Positions 1-11,206 of a stretch of DNA of 64,000 nucleotides are shown here, piece by piece. This DNA comes from Papilionanthe hookeriana x Papilionanthe teres. Taxonomy: Eukaryota > Streptophyta > Magnoliopsida > Asparagales > Orchidaceae. The DNA lies in assembly GCA_022702705.1 (NCBI GenBank), contig CM040423.1, positions 113,145,738 through 113,209,737 on the forward strand, in the 5' to 3' direction. Below the pieces are notes generated by a model, which was given only the letters and a program-made list of their open reading frames with translations, made no database searches and was not told where the DNA came from. The translations under genes were made by a program, and so were the position numbers. How positions within the stretch are numbered: the first letter of the stretch is position 1; every line of letters starts with the position of its first letter.

Positions 1-2294
1 TGAACCAAGCTACAATAAAAGGAATACAGCCACCCTTGGTCTTTTGCCATGATTTCCAACACACCCTCAGGTCCTGCCAATCCAAAATTAGAGTGTTGAT
101 GTTCAAACAACTTAAAATACCAGTCCAAACTCTCTGAGAAAAAGAGCATGAGAAAAAAAGATGTTGAATAGTTTCATCATGGCTGCCACACAAACAGGAG
201 GCTCCCCTTAAGCCTTTCAACTTTAGAATGTCATCAGTGGGGATGCATTTATGGAAAACTCTCCATATCATAAAAGACATGGAAGGGGTAAGGAACCTGT
301 TCCATATCACCTTGCCCCAACTGGCAGGAGTCCAGTTATAAATCTATTGATAAATGTGTTTGAGAAATAATCCATAACAATGACGAAGATGGTAGGAGAT
401 AGTGGATCCCCTTGTTTCAGACCCCTGGTAGCTTGGAACCCACCCAGTAGTTCCCATTGATAAGAATTGAGTGATGGTTATGTAGCAGCCATCATTTAAT
501 CAGTTGACAGAAACCATCAGTGAAACCTTTGTCATGCAAAACTTGAACGATGAAATTCCAATCAATAGAGTCATAAGCTTTCTTTATATCAAGTTTGTAA
601 ATGATATTCCCCCCTACAAGGTCTGTCCAGATCAAGCAGCAACTCTTGTGCAAGGAGAACAATTTCAGCAATAAGTCTGCCTTTAACAAAAGCAGATCGA
701 TCGGGGCTTATAATTTTATCAAGTAGGGGTTGAAGTCTTCCCACAAGGATTTTGCTAATAATTTTGCTTATTACAGTTGTGAGGCTAATAGGCCTATAAT
801 GGTTCCAGGTTTTGGGAGCATCATTCTTGGGTATGAGCACAATGGTGGAAGCATGGAAGTAGCTTAGTAGCTCATTACCCTGAAAAAAGCTCTGAATAGC
901 AGCAGTAACCTCCCCCTTGCAAATTACCCATGTCTTTTTATAAAGTCTGCATTATACCCATCAGGACCAGCAACTTTGGAACTATCAATAGAGCTAAGGG
1001 CTTCCAATATATCCTCCTGAGATGGTGTGTCAGTCAAGTTGATGTTGGTGAATTGATGATCAGCCCTGAAAAAACTGTTATCAATTGTTGGTCCGTTAGT
1101 AGATGAGTAAGTGAGGAGTTTATGGAAATAATTGACAGCATCTTCAGCAATTTCAGCATTGTCCCTGAGCACTACCCCCTGATCATTTTCAATGGTGTGA
1201 ATGGCATTGCACTTCCTTCTATATTTGATCCAAGCATGATAGAATTTTGTATTTCTGTCCCCTTCTTTGAATTTAATGCAAGCAGCCTTCTGCCTCAACA
1301 ATTGGTCTTGCCAATTAAGTAATGTAAGGAGGTTTTCTTGAGCAGCAATAAGAGAACCATATTTAGAATCATCAATCTGAGAAGCAGCTTCCAAATTAGC
1401 AACTTCCTCCTCAGCCTTGTTGACACCATGGAAGAGATCACCAATACATTCCCAACTCCATTTTCTGAGAATACCTGCAAGTTTTACTTGTAGCAGCTGT
1501 AACCTTATGAAAGGGTTAGAATGAGAACACCCAGTCCAGTGTTGAGAAATGAGAGACTGGAAATTGTGATGAGAAGACCAAAAAATTAAATATCTAAATG
1601 GGGTAGGGGAGGTTTGAAGGGTGGGTGAAGTGATAGACACAATTAATGGTCTGTGATCTGATCCTGCAAAATTCAGATGATTGATGATGGTGTAGAGGAA
1701 GTTTTGATGCCAAGCATTGTTGGCCAAAAATCTATCCAACCTTTCCCAAATTTTGCCTCTTCTCCAGGTGAACATGTTACCTTGAAATCCCAGGTCAAAA
1801 AGGACAGCCTTCTGGATATTGTCATTAAACTCTGTGAGTTTGGTGAGGTTGGGTGATCTTTCACCTAACTTTTCATCAGTAGAGGCAATACAATTGATAT
1901 CTCCACCCACAATCCAACTGAAGACTTCCAGAGTGCTGATTTTGTGAATTTATTGCCATAGCTCAGTTCTAGCTGACTTGGTACAAACAACATAAACAAA
2001 AGTTGCTGCAAATTTACTGTTGCTGAAAGAGCAGTGCATGTGAATCAGCTGGGGGTGATCAACAATCACCGTCCACTGGATTTCATTTCTACAAATGATC
2101 CATATCTTATTAGTGGAGTTAGCAAAAAAGGAACACCCGAGAAACCTGGTGAGGATTTTTTGTTGGTGTTTTTGTACCATGGGTTCCAAAAGTACCAAAC
2201 ACCAAAGTTTATGCTTTTTATATAAATGAACTAATCTTTTGAAAGATTGGGGGTGGGCAACACCCCTTATGTTCCAGCAGATGAAATTAAACAT
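1..2294 (-). pseudogene. LINE ORF2: endonuclease-reverse transcriptase, broken
   Basis: The likely start is the ATG at 2294 (MFNFICWNIRG). The apurinic-like endonuclease shows its catalytic blocks: WNIRG, the Glu in LLEPM, GGDIN and SDHRPL. An in-frame stop lies at 1947-1949, inside the endonuclease. Frame changes occur near 935-945, 600-615 and 430. The RT fingers and palm are seen as PISLTTVISKIISKIL, then motif A in YKLDIKKAYDSIDW (about 570), then LKQGDPLSPTIF (about 400). Reading then jumps at about 340 from FSNTFIN straight into YNWTPASWGKVIWN, which belongs to the segment before the zf-RVT domain (CLCGSHDET...HLFFSC at about 130-200). Motif C (F/YADD), the thumb and the connection are absent, so an internal deletion removed the catalytic centre. 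From about 330 down to 1 the frame is open. Confidence 0.93.
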
Positions 2295-3560
2295 AATTTG
2301 GATCTGGTGGATGGAGGTGTGGTGAGGGTTGAGCAGAAATAGACCTGGATCTAGATCTACCTCTTCTTGGTCCAGTAGGGGAGGCAATATTCTTTCCTTT
2401 TAGTTCTTTAGCAGATGGGGAACACTGCAAATTAGTGGTAGTTTTCTTTTTTTTCTGGTTTTTTGTTCCTTCCAATCTGATTCCATTTTATTCTGAACTA
2501 AATCCATCTGAGTGACAGAGGGAATATTCTCATGTGGCAATTCTTGTGTAGTTGAGAGTTTTTCTTGATTTTATAATTCAGTATTATCAGATGGTAACTC
2601 TAATGTCTTCTCTAGGTTCTCTACTGCCTGTCCCTCTTTTGCAGCAAGACTCAGAGAAGCTGCCTCTTGGATCTCCTGCTGTTGTACTGCTGATATTTCC
2701 ATAATGGTTTTTTCTCTCCTTCTAATAGAGGGTTTTAGTCTATAGCATTTCTCTAGAGAGTGGCCAAACATTCTGCAGTTTTGATAGAATAGTGGTTTAT
2801 GTTCAAGGATCACTTCTTGCCAGAAACCATCCCCATCATTTGAGGTAGTAGTCCATATTTTTTCAATATCAGGAAGTGATACATCTCTCTCCACCAGGAC
2901 TCTGGCTCCTATAGGATTTCCCATCTCAAGAGTGGGGGAATCAACCATAAGAGGTGTCCCCAAAGCCCTGCTAATCTGGAATATGGCATGGGTGTGGTAT
3001 AGTTGGATAGGAAGGTTAGGGAGGGTGAACCATAATGGTTTCAAAGGGGGTTCTTTGGCGGGATCAAATCCAGGATACCATTTGATGAGCTTCATAGTAC
3101 AGTTGGCAATCAGCATACTTTGCATTCCCAGAATTTTAGCATAATCCTCTTCCTTAGATAGCCTTATAAGAAGATGTCTTCCATCCATAACCCCCAGCAT
3201 ACATTGGCCCAAGAAATTGAGCTGTTCAAATTGCTTCCAAACAAGTTCCATTTTTGGGTGTCCGAATTGGAACTGACCCACTATTGTGAATTTAACCACT
3301 TCAGCTAAGACTTGCATCTCCTGAAAGGTGAAAATAATGGCAGGTTTACCTTCCTTAGACCCCAACGGCCTAATAAACTGGCAAGCGGATTTGCCTACTG
3401 CAGCATCATGCAGACATTGAGGAAAAATTAAGTTATCAGCTTTTCTCAGCATATGAGTTCCCTTGCTTACAGCAGCAGCATAGGAAAAGGGAGCACTAAC
3501 AGAAATACCCCCTACCATTGAAGCACAGAAAGAGACCACAACCCACAGCCAATGGAACAT
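2287..3560 (-). pseudogene. LINE ORF1: DUF4283-like RNA-binding protein, broken
   Basis: Nucleic-acid-binding ORF1 protein that would coat the LINE RNA. The first in-frame ATG is at 3560 (MFHWLWVVV); the codon at 3567-3569 is TTG. A DUF4283-like region spans about residues 75-195 (ends LWFTLPNLPIQLY). A zinc knuckle follows at about 2790 as YQNCRMFGHSLEKC, where the first Cys of the CCHC set is replaced by Tyr (TAT). A stop at 2571-2573 cuts the main frame at about 330 codons. A frame change in the A-rich run near 2450 then restores a basic, Ser/Arg-rich tail (RRGRSRSRS) that ends at the stop 2287-2289. That stop overlaps the ORF2 start in the octamer ATGTTTAA, which supports this being the true C-terminus. 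Confidence 0.85.
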
Positions 3561-3757
3561 TAGTTCCAAAATAAAAAATGTTTAGCCTGGGAAAAGCAAA
3601 AACACAGCCAGCCACCAATTCTGAAGACACCACCCTTACCTGGTCTTCTGAAAGAACTTACCACCCGGAAAATACCTCCAGGGAGAGCCAGCCACGTCCA
3701 AGCAAACTCCATCACAAACCAAACCCTAGCAGAGCAACTCCCACAGCCGCCAACATA

Positions 3758-3817
<60 letters not shown>

Positions 3818-3965
3818 TATATATATATGTATGTATATATATATCTATTTATATATATATATATCAATGTATATATATATATCTATGTATATATATATAT
3901 CTATGTATATATATATATATATCTATGTATATCTATGTATATATATATATATATCTATGTATATC

Positions 3966-4034
<69 letters not shown>

Positions 4035-4040
4035 TTATAT
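3758..4040. repeat. (TA)n microsatellite with TATCTATGTA variants
   Basis: About 280 bases of nearly pure TA that begins after GTGTGTGT. The middle carries interspersed CTATGTATA and TATCTATGTATATCTATG variant units. It separates the LINE 5' side from the LTR remnant of element A. The Tyr/Ile-rich reading frames across it are artefacts of the repeat. Confidence 0.97.
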
Positions 4041-4089
4041 GTCATTATACGATAGATCAGAATCAAGATTTTGGCGCCATTTCCAGTGA
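4041..4089 (+). other. Element A: tail of the left LTR and primer binding site
   Basis: TGGCGCCATTTCCAGTGA (4072-4089) matches 14 of 18 positions of the tRNA-Asp-complementary PBS that is perfect in element C. A six-base spacer (AGATTT) precedes it, as in C and D, so the LTR would end with CA at 4064-4065. Only about 25 bases of LTR-like sequence remain before the (TA)n tract. The gag ATG is at 4252, after a short A/T-rich leader. Confidence 0.75.
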
Positions 4090-4251
4090 ATAAAAAAATT
4101 TAAATTTTTAAGGAATTTTTAGAAAGAATAAACTTCAAGTTTTATAATGTCTTATTTAATATTTTAGATTTATTATAAAAATATTACAGTGTTATTTTTA
4201 AATGTTTATGTGTGGTTTTATTTTATTTTCATTTCTGTTTTGTAATAGTTT

Positions 4252-5985
4252 ATGCATAGTTTGGGTTCTAAAAAAATAGTTCCCTACAATTTTGAATTAG
4301 AAAGAACTATTAAGAAAATTAAAGAAACATAAAATACTGAAAAAATTCAAAATTTTTCAAGAAATGGCAAACCAAAATAATCAAAGCACTAAAAATCATC
4401 AAGAATTTAGACCTTTATGAGATTATGCAAACTTTACAGTGGATGGACTTCATGGTAGTATTCAAAATCCTGTTGTAGCTGTTAATTCATTTGAACTTAA
4501 ACCAATTATTATCCAAATGGTATAAAATAATCAGTTTGTGGGAGCACGAGCTGAAGTTTCAAATTTACATCTTGCCAAATTTTTAGACTTATGTGCTACA
4601 TTTAAATATAATCATACAATATTGTTTGACTAAGGCTGTTTCCTTTCTCAGTTAGGGATAAGGCTAAGATATGGTTGAATTTTTTAGCACCTGGATCTAC
4701 CAGAACTTGGGGTGATTTAGTGCAGAAATTCCTTGCTAAATATTTTCCACGATAAAAAACTGCGAAGCTTAGAAACGATATTATGTTTTTTTGACAGTTT
4801 GAAGGGGAATCTATTTATGAAGCTTGGGAACGATTTAAAGAACTCCTAAGAAAGTGTCCCCATCATGTTCTGCCTGATTGGTTAGTTATTCAAACTTTTT
4901 ATAATGCATTATTTGAATCTCTTAGATATATTATAAATGCCACTGCTGGTGGTTCATTGTTGTCTAAACCATTTCATGATGGTTATGCTTTAATTGAAGA
5001 TATGGATACTAATAATTTTCAATGGCCTTCTGAGAGGTTAAATCATAAAAAGATAGCCAATATTCATGAAGCTAATGTTTTTGCAATGTTAACAAATCAA
5101 GTTGCTACAATTTCAAGGAAGATAGACCAATTTGGAATGATTTTTTCTCAACCAATTCCAATGATTGAAGAGAATTCATTAGGCCAAAAGGTAGATTCTC
5201 AAACATCAGAATACAATTTAAATGCTATAAATATTATGTCAAATAAACCATATTCAAACTATTATAACCAAGGTTGGAAAAACATTTTTAACTTTAATTG
5301 GAATAATAATAATTCAGGTGGTATTAATCAGTAATGAAGGAACAACCAAGTAAACTCATTAGGGAACTGAAACAACCAAGGTAATATTAATTATAGACCT
5401 ACTTATCCTCCATGTTTTAAGAATAATCCATAATTTAAGGAAGAGAAGTTGTTTATAGAAGAAGAGGCGTTACAAATGAGAAATCAGCTACAAAAATCAA
5501 GGAGCTACAATTATAAATATTGAGAATTAATTGGGACAAATAACAAATTCATTAAGTGATAAAACACAAGGAAATCTTCCTAGTAATACAGAAGTAAACC
5601 CAAAAGACCAGAATAAAGAGCAAGTACAACCTGTTGAACTTAGATGTGGAAGAGAGTTGGAAGGTAGAGTTTAAAAAGAGATTGATGTAGAGAGAGAACA
5701 AATTGAAGAACCTAAAGAGGACGCTCCAAAAGAATTTGAGAGACTTATTTCTCCACAAAAAAATAACTTATAAAAAACACCACTACCTCCATATCCTCAA
5801 AGTCTTCATTAAAAAAAGTTGGATAAACAATTTTTAAAATTCTTGGAAAACTTTAAAAAGCATACAATTAGTATTCCATTTTCTAAAGTCAAAGCACAAA
5901 TACCAAGTTATGTAAAGTTTATGTAAGATATTCTAAAACAGAAAAAGGAAGTTTCAAGATAACAAGGCTATTGCTCTTAGTGAGG
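4252..5985 (+). pseudogene. Element A gag (capsid/nucleocapsid region), degenerate
   Basis: Structural Gag of an Athila-like element. It starts at ATG 4252 (MHSLGSKKIVPYNFELERT), equivalent to the starts in B, C and D, and meets a stop within 30 codons. Recognisable capsid blocks follow: FELKPIIIQM, RTWGDLVQKFLAKYF, SIYEAWERFKELLRKCPHH and NNFQWPSERLN. The nucleocapsid-side signature is GWKNIFNFNWNN near 5275-5300. Downstream linker sequence (KPPLPP-like, FLKFLENFKKH, PSYVKFM) leads into the protease. Frame changes occur near 4620 and 5340, with many stops. No CCHC zinc knuckle is visible, as in the other three copies. Confidence 0.88.
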
Positions 5986-6690
5986 TGTGCAGTGCTATAA
6001 TTCAGAAAAAACTTCCTAAAAAGCTTAAAGATCATAGTAGCTGCACAATTCCATGTGCAATATGAGACATATTATATGGAAAAGTTTTATGTGAATTAGG
6101 TGCAAGCATTAACCTTATGCCATTATCTATATTTAAAAGAGTGGGATTAGGAGAAATATCCCCTACTACTTTAACTTTGCAATTAACAAATCATTCGATA
6201 ACATATCCTAGGGGAGTTATAGAAGATGTTTTGGTAAAAGTGGATCCTTTTATCATTCTTGTTTATTTCATTATGCTAGATATGGAGGAAGATAAAGAGA
6301 TGCTTATCAGTTTGGGGATACATTTCCTATCTACAAGAAGAACAATGATAGATGTGCAAAAAGGGGAATTAACTATGCATGTCAATGATCAAACAATTAC
6401 TTATAATATTTTAAAATTAATGAAATACTCTGCAAAAGGTAAAGATGATGAATGATTTAGGATGGATGTAATAAGATATCTGAGTGAATGTCATTTCAAA
6501 AAAAAATAATGAAGAGAAATTTAAAACGAAAGAATTAGAGCACGAGAAAGAAGAGAAATTAGAACAATTTAATGATTTTCTTAAAACAAATTTAAATTAT
6601 GTTCAAGAAAGTTTTGATGTTTTCGACAAGACGAAAAAAAACAAATCTTTTTGTCTATCAATTGAATCATCCGAAACTTAAATTGAAGTT
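5986..6690 (+). pseudogene. Element A protease (retropepsin) and linker, degenerate
   Basis: Aspartic protease that would release the mature Gag and Pol proteins. The active-site motif reads ELGASINLMPL instead of DLGASINLMPL: the catalytic Asp codon is GAA at 6093-6095. The fold continues through SITYPRGVIEDVLVKVD and the region equivalent to ILGRPFL, here degraded to SLGIHFL. The open stretch 6117-6455 is the best preserved part. An acidic/lysine-rich linker (6484-6681) leads towards RT. Confidence 0.87.
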
Positions 6691-8253
6691 ACTTCCTAAA
6701 TATTTAAAATAGGCATTTTTATGTGATTCCTCAACTTTACCTGTTATAATTTCCTCAAATTTAACTTTAGAAATTGAAGAGTATTTATTGAAAACTTTGA
6801 AGAAATTTAAGAAAGCCTTTGGATGGACAATTACTGATATCAAAGGAATCAATCCTTCAATTTGTATGCATCGAAATTATGTAAGAAAACTGCAAATCAT
6901 TGCTGACCCTCAAAGGAGATTAAATTTCATTATGAAGGAAATTGTCAAGAAAGAAATTTTAAAGTAGTTAGATGTTGGAATTATCTCCTATTTCAGATAG
7001 TTCATGGGTTAGTCCAATTCATTGTGTTCCAAAGAAAAGAGGAGTGACTGTAACTATTAATGAACAAAATGAACTAATACCAATAAGACAAGTTATAAGA
7101 TGGTGAATATGCATTGATAATAGAAAATTAAATCCTGCCACTAGGAAAGATCATTTTTCATTACTCTTTCAAGGTTAAATGTTGGATAAACTAGCCCGAC
7201 ATAAATACTTTTATTTTATGAATGAATATACTGGTTATCACGAAATACAAATAGCTCCTGAGGATCAATAGAAAACAACATTTATCTGTCCTTATGGTAC
7301 ATTTGCTTTTAGAAAAATGCCTTTTGGTTTATGTAATTCTCCTCCAACATTTCAAAGATGTACGATGGCTATTTTTTGTCATTTAATTGAAAAAGGAATT
7401 GAAGTTTTTACGGATGAGTTTTTGGTTTTTGGAGCTTCATTTGAATCAAGTTTAGAACATTTATCACGAGTTCCTAAACACTGTGAAGAAATCAATTTAG
7501 TCCTTCATTAGAAAAAATGCCAGTTTATGATAGGAGGAGGAATAGTTTTAGGACATCACATATTAGAGAAATGTATGGAAGTAGATTCTATAAAAATTCA
7601 AGTGATTGCTAATTTTTCTCACCCAACAAATGCGAGGAAAATTATGAGATTTTAGGACATGTTGCATTCTACAGACGATATATTAAACACTTCTAAAAAA
7701 TTGCTAAGCCACTATGCCATTTACTTGAAAAAGTTGTAATTTTTAATTTTGACTAGGAGTGCCAAAAAGCTTTTGATCTATTAATAGAAAAATTAAGCAA
7801 TATACCAGTTATTGTTTAACCAGATTAGAAAATACCATTTGAATTAATGTGTGATGCAAGTAATTATGCTATTGGAGCTGTTTTAGGATAAGAGCATGAT
7901 AAGATTTTTAAACTAATTTAATATGCTAGTAAAACTCTTAATGAAGCTCAAATTAATTATACCACAACTGAGAAAGAGTTATTAGCAATAGTTTTTGCTT
8001 TTGATAAAATCAGATCATATTTTATTGGAACCAAATGTGTAGTGCATACAGTTTATTCTAATATTAAAAATTTAATGAAAAAGAAAGATACAAAACCAAG
8101 ACAGATAAGATGGATTCTTCTTTTGCAAGAATTTCATTTTGAAATAGTTGATAAAAAGGGAGCTGAAAATCAAATTGCTGATCATCTGTCTAGGCTTGAA
8201 TCTGAAAAATCACTCTGCTTTGAAGAAGAAATCAACGAACATTTTCCAATTTG
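6691..8253 (+). pseudogene. Element A reverse transcriptase-RNase H, degenerate
   Basis: Homologous along its whole length to the 432-codon RT-RNase H frame of element C. Visible blocks: KKFKKAFGWTITDIKGI (about 6800), a damaged ICIDNRKLN, FAFRKMPFGLCNSP (7317), and the RNase H part with CDASNYAIGAVL, TTTEKELLAIVFAFDK and KKDTKPRQIRWILLLQEF. Both RT metal-binding sites are altered: the FLDGYxGYH box reads FMNEYTGYH (Asp to Asn), and the FMDDF box reads FTDEF. More than ten stops or frame changes interrupt it. It cannot be active. Confidence 0.92.
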
Positions 8254-9310
8254 AAAAATTGTTCAATATTAATGAGTGACATGTTCCATGATATGCAGAA
8301 ATTGTGACCATTATTGTTAGTAATATTATACCTTATGGTCTGATACACCATCAAAGGAGGAAATTTTTATCTGAAGCTAAGACATATTTTTTTGGATGAC
8401 CCATTTATAAATAAACTGGGAAAGGATCTAATTATTCAATGATGTGTGCCTTTGGAAGAAAATTATGAAATTATCCAAAAAAAGTCATGATTACGATTTT
8501 GGGGGACATTTTGCTGTTGATAAAATAGCATACAAAATTTTGTAATCTGGATTTATTGGCCTACTATCTTTAGAGAAGTTAATTCTTATATTAAAAGTTT
8601 TGATCGTTGTTAACATGCAGGAAATATTTTTTGAATAAATGAGATGCCCCTCAATTATATTTTGGAGTCAAAATATTTAATTTTTTAGGAATTAGATTTC
8701 ATGGGATCATTTAAACCATCTTTAAGAAATTTCTATATATTGTTAGTAGTAAACTGTATCTAAATAGATAGAAGTTGTTGCTTTACCTCGATGTGATGCT
8801 CAAAGTGTTGTAAAGTTTTTAACAATGCACATATTTTATAGAATTGGAATGCTGAGAGTGATCATAACTAATGGGGAATTCATTTCTAAAATGCAATTAT
8901 AGAGAAATTGGCAAAGAAATATCTTATCAATCATCAAATTTCTACGGCTTATCATCCATAGACAAGTGGTTTGGCTAAATTATCCAATCGAAATATTAAA
9001 AGAATTTTAGAAAAATCTGTAAAACTAACAAAAATGGATTGTTCAATCAAATTTGATTATGCTTTATGGGCTAATAGTACTGCATATAGAACTCTTATAG
9101 GAATGCCCCCAAACATGTTAATATATGGGAAAGCTTATTTATTACCAGTTGAATTTGAGTATAAAGCATATTGGGCTATTAAGCAATTTAACTATAATTT
9201 AAAGGATGCTAGTAAAAAGAGATTATTCCAATTATTTGAGTTTGAAGAATGAAAGAATGAATCTTATGAGAGTTCTAAGATTTATAAAGAAATCACGAAG
9301 AAGTGGCATG
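8254..9310 (+). pseudogene. Element A integrase, N-terminal part, interrupted by element B
   Basis: DDE integrase that would insert the cDNA. The zinc-binding and catalytic regions are recognisable though full of stops (FWGTFCC-like zinc region about 8490, LDFMGSF about 8690-8710, TAYHP box about 8945). The clean stretch 8971-9252 holds the last catalytic region (LSNRNIKRILEK) and the GMPPNMLIYGKAYLLPVEFE block. The glutamate of the DDE triad falls at SNRNIK, where C has SNREIK, so it is Asn here. The sequence breaks at GGCATG (9305-9310), the point where B is inserted, and resumes at 43477. Confidence 0.9.
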
Positions 9311-11079
9311 TGATACACTTAAAATATATAGTGTTTTTATGCACATTTTTATACCTATTTTTGATGATATTACACTTTAATGGAAGGTATTTTGTGTTTT
9401 CCTTGCAAGTATGATAAAAATGAGTGATTATGATGAAAAGAGCAAAATTGGATCAAATTTGGAGCAAAAAAATGAAAAAATGAAAAATTTGACAGTGGAA
9501 GCTAAGTGCCGCCTGGTCGGCGCTTAGGCGCCACAATTATAAAAATCAAATTTAATCAAATTTGGCGCCATTGCCAAGGGGTGTTTGAGGTAACTTTTAA
9601 TGGAAACCTCCTTAACTTCCTTTTGGTGGCAGAAGTGATCCAAGGGATGCAAGGTTTGGTAGATACGTTGAATCCGGACACAATTTGAAGAGACACCAAG
9701 GCATCTTTTGGATTATTATTAAAATTATGTCATGTAATTTGCATGAGAGTCTTTAAGAAGTGGAGCCTTTAAGAAGGTGAGTTTTTAGAGAGTTTTTTTT
9801 AGAGTTATTACAGAGTTGAGAGAGTTACATCAAAGAAATCAGTAGGAGTAGGAGTAAAGAGTAAGAAAGGAGAAAGGGGTTGGACTGAAGCCTTCTTCTC
9901 ACCATATCTCTTCCTTCCTTTTGTTTAGATTTTATTGAAGTTTAAAGTCTATTTATGAGTCATCAGAGTTGGGCCACCCACTTTAAGGAGTGTTTTAGTG
10001 GAAAGTCAAGTTTCAAAGGAACTTTCGGAGTCTTGTGAAGAGGATTTTCAGATAAGTGTTTACTTTTGTTTTTATATTTAGTTTTAATTAAAACTTGTTG
10101 TGTTTTAATTATGATATTTATTTTCAAATCAATGTGTTCTTGTGTTTTCTCCATGAGTTATGAGTAGTTTTCTTTAAGTTTTTCTTTCTTAAATGAAGTA
10201 GTAATTAATTTATCTAAGATTGTTGTGGATTGTAATAGTGTTTAAAGTTGGAATATGTTGTGAAGACTTAATTCCATGAACTTAATATCCTTCTTGATTA
10301 GGCTAGTTAATATGTTAAAATTTGTTGTGAGATTATGTAATCCAATGCGGTATTTTCTCAAACAACAATTGGTAAAAATCACATGCAATTATATGGGTGA
10401 GAATTGTAGTATTTATAATTGAATGCAAATATATTAGGAGATATGTTTTTAATGGAGAGTAAATTTAGAGAAATTTAGTGTGACAGGCTAAGGCCCCCTA
10501 ATTTGGTTTGATATTTTAAATTTTGTTATGAGAAGTTAGCCCACAGGTGGAGGGAATCGAGGGAACTCTAGAGTGAGAGCTGGTATCTTCCCTGCCTAAC
10601 CATTTTCAAAATTTTAAAATATCAAATTAACCAATGTTCTATATAGAACCAAGTAAGGGTAAAGAATAAATTTGCTCATATTTGTTACAACATATTTAAA
10701 TACTTCCACAACAATACTTTCATAATTATTACTGCTTTATAAGAGAAAGAAAAAGATATTTTATTTCCTAGTGTTTTATATCGTGTTTTAAAGTTCTGAT
10801 AATTTTTATTTCCTACTAAGATTTTTATCAAAAATACCAAAACCAACTTTCAAACTTTACAAATCAAAACATACTTTCAAAAGTCATTTAAAAAGTAAAA
10901 ATATAATTTTCTTATTTCTTTAAAAAGTTTTTACATTTCCCTGTGGGTTCGATATCTCGGGGCTTAATCAGAAAGTCCTATATTACTTGATAAATGATAT
11001 GTATACTTGTGTAGTATCCCATATTATAAAATCATAATTTTCATATCTAAATGGTAAGCACATATATTTGTCGGGATCA
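9311..11079 (+). repeat. Element B 5' LTR (1,769 bp)
   Basis: Begins TGATACACTT and ends CGGGATCA directly before the spacer and PBS. It matches the split 3' LTR (28227-28616 plus 42086-43476) along its length. U3 carries the 35-bp dyad unit at 9500-9532 (arms CTAAGTGCCG 9502-9511 and CGGCGCTTAG 9518-9527), then a PBS-like sequence (9563-9580). A weak TATA equivalent (TTTAAG) lies near 9751-9770. The R/U5 side holds a block shared with family 2 LTRs: GTGTGACAGGCTAA (about 10478), a GGTGGAGGGAA...CTTCCCTGCC segment, AATGTTCT, TTCCCTGTGGGTTCGATATC (about 10938) and the TACTTG end region. Confidence 0.93.
9563..9580 (+). other. PBS-like sequence inside U3 of element B
   Basis: TGGCGCCATTGCCAAGGG matches 14 of 18 positions of the tRNA-Asp PBS, including the first seven. 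It lies about 30 bases after the dyad unit. The 3' LTR holds the same site at 28483-28500. A's LTR does not have it at the equivalent place. Function is unknown; it may be a captured or displaced PBS. Confidence 0.55.
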
Positions 11080-11085
11080 TGTTTT

Positions 11086-11103
11086 TGGTATTGTTTCCGG
11101 GGA
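11086..11103 (+). other. Element B primer binding site (tRNA-Asp type, decayed)
   Basis: TGGTATTGTTTCCGGGGA differs at 5 of 18 positions from the perfect site in C. Four of these are clustered where GCGCC is expected and are all C-to-T or G-to-A, as expected from deamination of methylated cytosine. A six-base spacer (TGTTTT) separates it from the LTR end. Confidence 0.85.
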
Positions 11104-11206
11104 AATTAATTAAAACTGCATTTTTAAAGAAAATTAAGTAAAATTTAAATTTTTACTTTTCTTTGTTTTTGTTAGTGTGTTGTGTCTTGTTTTATTTTAT
11201 TGTTGT

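Larger units (their letters stand above)
1..3757 (-). mobile_element. L1-type plant LINE, 3' end outside the window, internally deleted
   Basis: A minus-strand non-LTR retrotransposon with the usual plant L1 order: a gag-like ORF1, then an ORF2 with endonuclease, reverse transcriptase and a C-terminal zinc-binding domain. Its 5' side ends against the (TA)n tract at about 3758, so roughly 200 bases of 5' UTR lie upstream of ORF1. Its 3' part runs off the left edge of the window, so no poly(A) tail or target duplication can be seen. Several stops and frameshifts and a deletion in the RT core make this copy dead. I infer L1 clade from the DUF4283-like ORF1 and the GGDIN/SDHRPL endonuclease motifs. 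Confidence 0.93.

Noticed and set aside
1122..1322. Plus-strand frames within the LINE (1122-1322, 2034-2225, 2932-3144)
   Set aside because: They are antisense shadows of the endonuclease-RT and ORF1 regions.
2287..2475. Arg/Ser-rich frame as a separate SR-type gene
   Set aside because: It is the displaced C-terminal tail of LINE ORF1, in register with the ORF2 start overlap.
3758..4093. Long Tyr/Ile frames (YIYIYI...) on the plus strand
   Set aside because: They are translations of the (TA)n microsatellite. A similar frame at 63500-63685 has the same cause.
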